A DNA stretch of 9,746 bases from CAZAZQ01 sp964489705 (GTDB lineage Bacteria; Zixibacteria; MSB-5A5; GN15; FEB-12), in NCBI GenBank assembly GCA_964489705.1, contig CAZAZQ010000036.1, positions 1-9,746 of the forward strand, in the 5' to 3' direction. The notes under the pieces were generated by a model, which did not search any database, was not told the DNA's origin, and was given only the letters and a program-made list of their open reading frames with translations. Shown here piece after piece: positions 1 to 5,215 of the stretch. A program made the translations under genes and the position numbers. Numbering within the stretch: the first letter of the stretch is position 1; every line of letters begins with the position of its first letter.

Positions 1-8
1 GAATCCAT

Positions 9-39
9 CCGCCCAAGGCGGGCGGGGCACCCAAGGTGC
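9..39. repeat. Two tandem short hairpins sharing a CAA loop
   Basis: Two perfect 5-bp stems lie side by side. CCGCC-CAA-GGCGG is at 9-21 and GCACC-CAA-GGTGC is at 27-39. Both have the same loop and the same CCCAAGG core. There is no T-run after either, so an intrinsic terminator is unlikely on the plus strand. They may be the end of an interspersed palindromic element or a structure belonging to a gene left of the window. The stems are seen directly; the function is unknown. Confidence 0.4.
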
Positions 40-144
40 ACCATCGGGACCGAAAAAAGTTGTTGTCGCGGGATGCTTGTTTCTTGCTTTTGAGTCCAAA
101 ATGATTTAGGGTAGGCTCGCAAGCAACCGGCAAGGAGAAAAATA

Positions 145-174
145 ATGCCCCCAACGCCGAGGGAGCTACGATGA
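145..174 (+). CDS. Possible 9-codon leader ORF overlapping the nhaA start
   Basis: An ATG at 145 has an ideal Shine-Dalgarno sequence (AAGGAG, 132-137, 7 bases of spacing). It opens a 9-codon frame encoding MPPTPRELR. Its TGA (172-174) overlaps the nhaA ATG (171-173) as ATGA, the arrangement classically associated with translational coupling. The nhaA gene also has its own GAGGGAG site inside this small frame. The frame is too short to judge by codon use, so it may be a leader peptide or chance. No function is claimed for the peptide itself. Confidence 0.35.
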   Translation: MPPTPRELR

Positions 175-1511
175 ACTCAATTTTCGAACAACCCCTTCGC
201 CCTGTCCAACGGCTCACCAAACCCTTTCTGCACTTTATCCACTTGGAAGCCACCAGCGGCATAGTCCTGCTGGGATGCACCATAGTGGCATTGTTTTTCG
301 CCAACTCCTCTTTCGCTTCCTCTTATCACGAGTTTTGGAACCAGATGTTGAGCTTCGCACTGGGGAAGTGGAAGATATCCTACCCCTTGTGGTATTGGGT
401 GAACGACGGCTTGATGGTGATTTTTTTCTTCGTCATCGGTCTGGAGCTCAAGCGGGAGCTTACCTCGGGCGAGCTGAGCCAAACACGGAAAATCATCTTG
501 CCCGCCGCCGCTGCGGTGGGAGGCGCCATCACCCCGGCGATTATCTTCCTCGCCCTCCAAAAAGGCGAACCGGCTCAAGCCGGATGGGCTATCCCGATGG
601 CGACCGATATCGCTTTTGTCGTCGGTGTCCTGAGTCTTTTGGGCAAACGGATCCCTCACAGTCTCAAAATCTTTCTTCTCTCGGTAGCGATTGTAGACGA
701 TTTGTTGGCGGTTTCCGTCATCGCCGTATTCTTCACCGAGACCATTCACCTGTCATGGCTGTTTCTGGCGGTGTCGGGGTTCGGTGTGTTACTGCTTCTC
801 AATAAGTTGGGAGTTCGGATGGTGGCGGTGTATGTGTTGGTGGGCGCCGTATTATGGTTTTTCACCCTCAAATCGGGTATCCACCCGACGATTGCGGGAG
901 TCCTCATGGGTTTGATGACCCCGGCGACCAGTTTGTTGGATTTGAAATCGGCTCACAAAGCCCTTGTATCGGTCGGTTCGGCTTTCTCTCCCGACGATAA
1001 CCCTCCTCCTGCGAAGAAACCAAGCCCGGCACTGTCCAAGATGGCTCAATTTACCGCAAGAGAATCCGTGTCTCCGCTGGTACGTCTGGAGTCCGCTCTC
1101 CATCCGTGGGTTGCTTTTGTCGTCATGCCGCTTTTCGCTCTGGCGAATGCTGCCGTCGAGCTCAACCTTTCCAATTTGGGAACATCGGTCTCTGTCGCCA
1201 TCATTCTGGGATTGGTGGTGGGAAAGCCCGTGGGGATTCTTCTCACTTCCCGTTTCGTCATCGGCATGGGGTGGGCACAGTTGCCGAACCGGGTCAACTG
1301 GTTCACCATGGTGGGAGCGGGACTGTTAGCCGGGATAGGTTTTACGATGTCTCTCTTTATCGCTTCCCTCGCTCTGGAAGGAACTCTCCTTGAGACCGCA
1401 AAAGCCGGGGTCCTTTCCGCTTCGGCGATAAGCATGGTCCTCGGATTTGCCGCTTTGTGGCTGTCATCCAAGTCTCCGGCGCCTACCCGGGAGTCCACCC
1501 AGGAGGGCTGA
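171..1511 (+). CDS. nhaA: NhaA-family Na+/H+ antiporter
   Basis: This is an inner-membrane antiporter exchanging Na+ (or Li+) for H+, used for pH and sodium homeostasis. The 446-residue product is highly hydrophobic. It carries the NhaA signatures: VNDGLMVIFFFVIGLELKRE (77-96), the ATDIAF aspartate (D146), the ion-binding pair D176-D177 in AIVDDLLAV, and the GKPVGI lysine (K352). By family alignment these correspond to E. coli D133, D163/D164 and K300. The protein is longer than the roughly 390-residue E. coli form. Most of the excess appears to be a hydrophilic, proline- and lysine-containing loop around residues 262-305, before the HPWVAFVVMPLFALANA helix. The ATG at 171 is chosen because GAGGGAG ends 5 bases upstream. 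No clear terminator follows; only weak AGGAGG/CCTCCT pairing spans the stop codon. The next gene has its own promoter, so nhaA seems monocistronic apart from the small upstream ORF. Confidence 0.96.
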   Translation: MNSIFEQPLRPVQRLTKPFLHFIHLEATSGIVLLGCTIVALFFANSSFASSYHEFWNQMLSFALGKWKISYPLWYWVNDGLMVIFFFVIGLELKRELTSGELSQTRKIILPAAAAVGGAITPAIIFLALQKGEPAQAGWAIPMATDIAFVVGVLSLLGKRIPHSLKIFLLSVAIVDDLLAVSVIAVFFTETIHLSWLFLAVSGFGVLLLLNKLGVRMVAVYVLVGAVLWFFTLKSGIHPTIAGVLMGLMTPATSLLDLKSAHKALVSVGSAFSPDDNPPPAKKPSPALSKMAQFTARESVSPLVRLESALHPWVAFVVMPLFALANAAVELNLSNLGTSVSVAIILGLVVGKPVGILLTSRFVIGMGWAQLPNRVNWFTMVGAGLLAGIGFTMSLFIASLALEGTLLETAKAGVLSASAISMVLGFAALWLSSKSPAPTRESTQEG

Positions 1512-1612
1512 GGATATTCCTCCTCCATAGCATCCCTCCCCTCACAAGGTCCCCTACCCATCACAACAGAGCAAAAAGGCTTTCTCTTTCAGCAAGTCAC
1601 CCCAACAATGCC

Positions 1613-1650
1613 TTGACAAATAAGGGGAATGTGGTATACTTTGGTATAAT
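1613..1650 (+). promoter_or_regulatory. Sigma-70-like promoter with two tandem extended -10 boxes
   Basis: A perfect TTGACA (1613-1618) is followed 16 bases later by TATACT (1635-1640). A second box, the consensus TATAAT (1645-1650), lies exactly 10 bases further on. Both are preceded by TGG, giving extended -10 form (TGN-TATAnT), so TGGTATA is a 10-base direct repeat. The first box is correctly spaced from the -35. The second could work on its own as an extended -10 promoter. It drives the secreted-protein gene starting at 1683. Confidence 0.75.
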
Positions 1651-1682
1651 CATCAATCCGGCAGGAGAGGAACTTTCGTGTC

Positions 1683-3224
1683 ATGAATAAATTTCTATTT
1701 TCGTGGGGTGGACTGGGTGGGCTCCTTTTTGCTTTGTTTTCCATTGCCCAAGCGGCGACGGTGGAAATTTCCGTGGAACACCTTGCCAAGATGGGGCATC
1801 CGACCAGCATCGACATCACCGTCGACAGTCTGACGTATGAAATCAGCGGGTTCGATATCCTCGTGGCAATCGACCAACGCTCGTACCCTTTTACCGGCGC
1901 CGAGCCGGGGCAAACGTATAACGATTGCGGGTGGGAATACTTCATGTATCGCCTGTATCCCGACACCTCTTCGTTGTTTCCTCTCGGCGAGGATTACACG
2001 CACCTGGTGAATCTCACCGGCTTCGCCAGCATTACCGACGGATATACCCCCCTGTGTTACGGCTCCGGTGAGAGCTTCGACCTGGCGCGGATAAGCTTCA
2101 TAGTAGGGCTGCCGCACCAGGGACATCAAATAGACTGCATGTGGTTTCCGATTCGGTTCTTCTGGCGTACCTGCGGCGACAATGTGCTTTATTCCAAGAA
2201 CAACGACACCGTCTATACGGCGGATGCTTTGTTTGAATACAACGGCTATCCCCAGCCTTACCCGGTGACGTATCCGTACCCCGGTTTCGGTATTCCCGAT
2301 CCTCCCTGTTCCGACCCACCGGGACAGAGCGCCGTCAGCGAGTTGTCGTTCTATAACGGGGGACTCGACATCGCCTGTCCGGAGATTCTTCTGAAAGGGG
2401 ACGTCAACCTCAACGGCATCCATTACGAAGCGGCGGATATGGTGCTTTTGACGTCGTATTTTATTTGGGGAATAATTATTTTCGTCCGCCCTTCCGAGCA
2501 GTTGGAGCAATGCGACATCAACTCCGACGGACTTATCTCGGTGGCGGATTGCATCTATATGTATCGGATTGTTCTCGGCGATACCCCGCCAATGGGGGTG
2601 CCCTTCAAGAGTTCTCCTGCAACGTTGACGGCAACCTTCAGGAGAGGAAGCGGCAGCTACTCCTTCGGCGTAGAAACGGAGAGAGCCGTCGGAGCTCTTT
2701 ATCTTCGTTTGGTAGGCAAAGGGGGAGTGCTTCCTGACGACGTGAAGTTTTCCGGGGTTGCATTCCGGATGGGAGCCATCGGCGACACCACCACGATGCT
2801 TCTCATCAATGAGGACGGAACGCCGGTCATTCCGGCTGGGCACCACCGACTTTTTGAAATTCCCGGCGACAGGATACGGCTGGTAGAAATCCAGGCGGCT
2901 GACGAGGACGGTATCCCGTTTGACATCACCCTGAAACAGAGCGCCCGTCCGACGGATTTTTCTCTCCGCCAAAACTACCCCAACCCCTTCAACCCTTCCA
3001 CCGTCATCAGTTTTACCCTGGCGGAGCGCCGGGAGTGGAGCTTGGAGATTTATAACGTGATGGGGCGGGCGGTGCGCAGCTTTGCCGGTGAAGATGAAGG
3101 GGAAGTGTCGGTAGTCTGGGATGGCTGTAATACCTTCGGACAGCCGGTTGCCTCGGGAGTCTATTTCTACCGCCTTGAAGCGGCAGGATCAGCCGAGACA
3201 AAGAAGATGCTGTTGGTGCGGTAG
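1683..3224 (+). CDS. Secreted protein with dockerin-like repeat and C-terminal type A sorting domain
   Basis: This 513-residue exported protein has no recognised enzymatic motif. A signal peptide covers residues 1-24 with a likely signal peptidase I site AQA|AT. Residues 25-190 carry GFDILVAID, DCGWEYFMYR and PIRFFWRTCGDN. I recall these as a recurring block in secreted proteins of Zixibacteria-type genomes, but I know of no formal name. Residues 239-300 look like a type I dockerin: loop one is GDVNLNG with an aspartate one position late (D252), and loop two (D278, N280, D282, G283, D289) is canonical. Residues 424-513 hold LRQNYPNPFNPST and a FlgD-like beta domain ending KKMLLVR, which in FCB bacteria is a type IX secretion sorting signal. 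The ATG at 1683 follows AGGAGAGG (1663-1670) at the rather long spacing of 12; the nearer GTG at 1678 is out of frame and stops at once. A cell-surface or extracellular role is inferred; the ligand is unknown. Confidence 0.85.
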   Translation: MNKFLFSWGGLGGLLFALFSIAQAATVEISVEHLAKMGHPTSIDITVDSLTYEISGFDILVAIDQRSYPFTGAEPGQTYNDCGWEYFMYRLYPDTSSLFPLGEDYTHLVNLTGFASITDGYTPLCYGSGESFDLARISFIVGLPHQGHQIDCMWFPIRFFWRTCGDNVLYSKNNDTVYTADALFEYNGYPQPYPVTYPYPGFGIPDPPCSDPPGQSAVSELSFYNGGLDIACPEILLKGDVNLNGIHYEAADMVLLTSYFIWGIIIFVRPSEQLEQCDINSDGLISVADCIYMYRIVLGDTPPMGVPFKSSPATLTATFRRGSGSYSFGVETERAVGALYLRLVGKGGVLPDDVKFSGVAFRMGAIGDTTTMLLINEDGTPVIPAGHHRLFEIPGDRIRLVEIQAADEDGIPFDITLKQSARPTDFSLRQNYPNPFNPSTVISFTLAERREWSLEIYNVMGRAVRSFAGEDEGEVSVVWDGCNTFGQPVASGVYFYRLEAAGSAETKKMLLVR

Positions 3225-3285
3225 GGAGCAGAGTTCCCCCGCTGTTTGAGGGGATGGAATGGTCTGAAAAGAGAGAATTTTCTAT

Positions 3286-3315
3286 TTGCTTTGTTTCTTC
3301 TCCGCTTCATATCAT
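3286..3315 (+). promoter_or_regulatory. Putative sigma-70-like promoter for the DUF2914 gene
   Basis: TTGCTT (3286-3291) and TATCAT (3310-3315, five of six to TATAAT) are separated by 18 bases in the gap between the two exported-protein genes. The -35 is weak (three of six). The gap has only a poor CCCC/GGGG stem near 3236-3252 and no convincing terminator, so read-through from the gene at 1683 could also transcribe the DUF2914 gene. Confidence 0.4.
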
Positions 3316-3353
3316 AAACGGCACGAAGACACGATGCCCAAGGAGGGAAGACT

Positions 3354-3827
3354 ATGTCAAGGAAATGCTTTTTTACCGTTATCGCCTGTATCTGCTTATC
3401 CCTGCCGTCTTTTGCTCAAACGGGGGGAACAGTACCCAAACCGGCTCTGACGGTGGAAGGGGTGGTATGCTCCGGTATCGAGCAACGGATGCCGGTTGAT
3501 TCCGCCGAGCAATTCAGTCCGGACGTCGGAAAGGTTTTCTTCTGGTGTAAAGTAACGGGAGCAACCGATACGACGGCTATCACCCATGTCTGGCTCTACG
3601 ACGGCAAAGAGATGGCGACCGTCGAACTGCCGGTACGCAGCCCCGCCTGGCGGACGTGGAGTTCCAAGAATATCCTGCCAAGCTGGGTCGGCAAATGGGA
3701 AGTACAAGTCAGAGATGCCGAGGGAAATGTTCTCTTAGGCAAATCGTTCGCTATCGGCTCGGAAGAAAAAAAGACTTCCGAAAAGCCCGCCGTTTCTGCC
3801 GACACGACCGGCACCAAAAAATCGTAA
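3354..3827 (+). CDS. Exported DUF2914 domain protein
   Basis: This 157-residue product starts with a signal peptide (MSRKCFFTVIACICLSLPSFA|QT, cleavage after A21). The rest is essentially one DUF2914 domain. The recognisable pattern is GKVFFWCKV (59-67), then ITHVWLYDGKEMATVELPV, then WRTWSSKN, and finally GKWEVQVRDAEGNVLLGKSFAI. The domain is a small beta-rich module of unknown function, often at the C terminus of larger membrane or periplasmic proteins; here it stands alone. A low-complexity Lys/Ser/Thr tail follows. The ATG at 3354 has a very strong AGGAGG site (3341-3346) 7 bases upstream. The gene converges on the pilin gene at 3912, with the hairpin at 3849-3874 between them. The domain call is by pattern memory; the biological role is unknown. 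Confidence 0.8.
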   Translation: MSRKCFFTVIACICLSLPSFAQTGGTVPKPALTVEGVVCSGIEQRMPVDSAEQFSPDVGKVFFWCKVTGATDTTAITHVWLYDGKEMATVELPVRSPAWRTWSSKNILPSWVGKWEVQVRDAEGNVLLGKSFAIGSEEKKTSEKPAVSADTTGTKKS

Positions 3828-3842
3828 GGTACAATCGGCAAC

Positions 3843-3874
3843 AAAAAAACGCCCCTCTCACAGAAGAGGGGCGT
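3843..3874 (-). terminator. Intrinsic terminator of the 3912-4337 pilin gene
   Basis: A perfect 10-bp stem (ACGCCCCTCT 3849-3858 with AGAGGGGCGT 3865-3874, 6-base loop) is followed on the minus strand by an uninterrupted T-run (complement of 3843-3849). It lies about 40 bases past the pilin stop. On the plus strand the stem follows the DUF2914 gene but lacks a T-run, so in that direction it is at best a weak terminator. Confidence 0.92.
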
Positions 3875-3911
3875 CCTCAGAATCGACCTGATAACGGTCA
3901 AGATCTTTCCA

Positions 3912-4337
3912 TTAGGTCGTCACATCATCGGTAGTACAAGTCAAGATCCCAGCTTCGGTAATCTGCCAGGTGTCAATTGTAGCATCATCGTCAATGTTGG
4001 CTCGAGCAGTCGCCGTGAAGGTATTGGCAGCCGCTGTGATGCTATAGTCATATATAGCATTTGACTGAATCTCAACCCCGATTTGCGGGAAGGTCCCACC
4101 AGCACCGGCGTTAATCGTCACCCCGTCATCACCGTAGGTGTTGTTCGCCTGACGATAGGTACGCTGCATGGTGTAGATCTGCTTCAAGAGCTGCTTGGCT
4201 TCCGACTGCTTCGACTTGGTGGTCGCCTGCATGAACCGCGGAATGGCGAGAGCCGCCAAGATACCGATGATAACGACCACAATCATCAACTCGATGAGGG
4301 TGAAACCTCTTTGACGGTTGTTAAACTTTGTGAACAT
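3912..4337 (-). CDS. Type IV pilin-like major prepilin (PilA-type), copy 1
   Basis: This 141-residue prepilin has an 11-residue basic leader ending in G11. Prepilin peptidase would cut before F12, giving mature FTLIE with the essential E5 (E16). The hydrophobic helix IELMIVVVIIGILAALAIPRF continues into the amphipathic part KSKQSEAKQLLKQIY. The globular part is short and ends with FTATARANIDDDATIDTW and ITEAGILTCTTDDVTT. There is a single cysteine, so no intramolecular disulfide loop of the Pseudomonas type. It is a clear paralogue of the pilin at 4700-5128, nearly identical in the helix and the DDDATIDTW block and divergent between them. The ATG at 4337 has GGAGG about 6 bases upstream. A possible sigma-54 promoter (4405-4420) and a strong terminator make it a likely separate, well-expressed transcript. 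It could instead serve as a type II secretion pseudopilin; genome context would decide. Confidence 0.92.
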   Translation of the reverse strand: MFTKFNNRQRGFTLIELMIVVVIIGILAALAIPRFMQATTKSKQSEAKQLLKQIYTMQRTYRQANNTYGDDGVTINAGAGGTFPQIGVEIQSNAIYDYSITAAANTFTATARANIDDDATIDTWQITEAGILTCTTDDVTT

Positions 4338-4404
4338 AGTGTCCTCCTACGAACATCTTAAAGGTTGGTGTGTTGGTTATCTTTTTTCTTTTGCTATATC
4401 CATC

Positions 4405-4420
4405 GGCAAAGTCCATACCT
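4405..4420 (-). promoter_or_regulatory. Putative sigma-54 (-24/-12) promoter of pilin copy 1
   Basis: On the minus strand AGGTATG-GACT-TTGCC matches the invariant GG-N10-GC spacing of sigma-54 promoters (GG at 4419-4418, GC at 4407-4406) and has TTGC at -12. The -24 half is weak beyond GG. The predicted start near 4394 would leave a leader of about 57 bases. Support comes from the nearby sigma-54 activator gene and from the similar element before the other pilin. Confidence 0.45.
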
Positions 4421-4468
4421 AAATGACTGTAATTTTTGAACAGTCTTTAGTGCCCGCAATTCCATGAG

Positions 4469-4503
4469 ATACCGTAGGTTAACCCTGCGAGGCGGGTCGG
4501 TAT
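4469..4503. other. Bulged inverted repeat upstream of pilin copy 1
   Basis: GGGTCGGTAT (4494-4503) can pair with ACCC (4482-4485) and ATACCG (4469-4474), leaving a 7-base bulge that begins TAGG. Within it GGTTAACC (4477-4484) is a perfect 8-base palindrome. It sits about 75 bases upstream of the predicted pilin transcription start. It could be an activator site, an old interspersed repeat, or chance. Confidence 0.25.
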
Positions 4504-4637
4504 GGGATGACGGCGACACCTTTTGCCGGATGGCTCAAAATTTCACCACGGCAATCTGCCAGACCCCTTGCATTTTGCAGTGCTTTTTGCCTTGATAAAG
4601 AGAGACTCCAAAGGATAAACCCGCCCCAGACAAACCT

Positions 4638-4668
4638 AAAAAACCCGGCAACCGGGAAGGCTGCCGGG
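4638..4668 (-). terminator. Intrinsic terminator of the 4700-5128 pilin gene
   Basis: CCCGGCA (4644-4650) pairs perfectly with TGCCGGG (4662-4668). The stem can extend inward by CC/GG after one mismatch. On the minus strand it is followed by six T residues (complement of 4638-4643). It lies about 30 bases beyond the pilin stop, so the two pilin genes are probably not one obligate transcript. Confidence 0.88.
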
Positions 4669-4699
4669 CTGAATTTGCCAAGAGATGATTACTCTTTTC

Positions 4700-5128
4700 T
4701 TATCCTGTGACATCGTTGATAGTGTTTCTTAATACTCCCGTTTCATCGATTACCCAGGTGTCGATGGTAGCGTCATCGTCAAGATTTGCCGTGGCGGTGG
4801 CGGTAAAGTTGTTGGCGCCGCCGACGACCGTGTAGACATACTTGGCTTCGGGCATAATTTCAATCCATATCGTATTGAGGGCGTTGGGGTTGGCAGCCGA
4901 AGCCGGTCCCGCGGGAATATAGTAGCTGTTGGTCAGCGACTGCTGGCGGTAAGTGCGCTCATTGACGTAAATCTGTTTCAGGATGAGCTTCGCCTCGGAC
5001 TGCTTGCTTTTAAGGGTGCTCTGCATAAAGCGCGGCAGCGCCAACGACGCCAAGATGCCGATAATCACCACGACAATCATAATCTCAATCAACGTAAAGC
5101 CCCGAGAATTGCGTTCCCTGTATCTCAT
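4700..5128 (-). CDS. Type IV pilin-like major prepilin (PilA-type), copy 2
   Basis: This 142-residue prepilin has a 10-residue basic leader, MRYRERNSRG, cut before F11 to give FTLIE with E5 at E15. The helix IEIMIVVVIIGILASLALPRF and the segment KSKQSEAKLILKQIY follow. The variable middle ends in FTATATANLDDDATIDTW and a terminal NDVTG. There are no cysteines. I chose the ATG at 5128: AGAGG lies 6 bases upstream, whereas the adjacent in-frame TTG at 5131 would sit too close to that site. It is a paralogue of the pilin at 3912-4337, and the pair probably arose by tandem duplication. It starts only 87 bases downstream of the response-regulator stop, with a good sigma-54-like element in that gap and no terminator. 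It may therefore be transcribed both from its own promoter and by read-through. Confidence 0.92.
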   Translation of the reverse strand: MRYRERNSRGFTLIEIMIVVVIIGILASLALPRFMQSTLKSKQSEAKLILKQIYVNERTYRQQSLTNSYYIPAGPASAANPNALNTIWIEIMPEAKYVYTVVGGANNFTATATANLDDDATIDTWVIDETGVLRNTINDVTG

Positions 5129-5180
5129 CAATCACCTCTCATGGTAAATTTTCGCTTTTGTACGTACCTCAAAAACTTAT

Positions 5181-5196
5181 GGCAACCCCCGTTCCC
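5181..5196 (-). promoter_or_regulatory. Putative sigma-54 (-24/-12) promoter of pilin copy 2
   Basis: The minus strand reads GGGAACG-GGGG-TTGCC. Compared with the consensus TGGCACG-N4-TTGCW it keeps GG, A, C and G of the -24 box and TTGC of the -12 box, with exact GG-N10-GC spacing (GG 5195-5194, GC 5183-5182). The predicted start is near 5170, about 40 bases before the ATG. The element lies directly between a sigma-54 activator gene and a pilin gene, as in PilR-controlled pilA systems. Confidence 0.65.
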
Positions 5197-5215
5197 GTTC
5201 CCTGTTCAAAATTTG

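Larger units (their letters stand above)
4338..4699. other. 362-base intergenic region between the two pilin genes
   Basis: No credible gene lies here. From right to left it holds the terminator of the upstream pilin gene (4638-4668), an AT-rich and hairpin-prone stretch, a bulged stem at 4469-4503, a putative sigma-54 promoter at 4405-4420, and the GGAGG ribosome site of the downstream pilin. A 67-codon plus-strand open frame (4507-4710) overlaps the terminator and has no ribosome site or recognisable content. A region of this length is enough to hold an upstream activator binding site, but I see no motif I can name. Confidence 0.6.

Noticed and set aside
84..112. Sigma-70 promoter TTGCTT-17-TAGGGT for nhaA
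   Set aside because: Spacing is ideal but both boxes match only three of six bases, so it is too weak to list.
1695..2972. 425-codon open frame on the minus strand antisense to the secreted protein
   Set aside because: The plus strand has a signal peptide, dockerin-like loops and sorting domain. The antisense translation is Arg/His-rich and featureless.
4507..4710. 67-codon plus-strand ORF between the pilin genes
   Set aside because: It runs through a terminator hairpin and the 3' end of a pilin gene on the other strand, with no ribosome site.
5129..5131. TTG as start of pilin copy 2
   Set aside because: AGAGG would be only 3 bases away; the adjacent ATG at 5128 has 6-base spacing and gives a normal leader.
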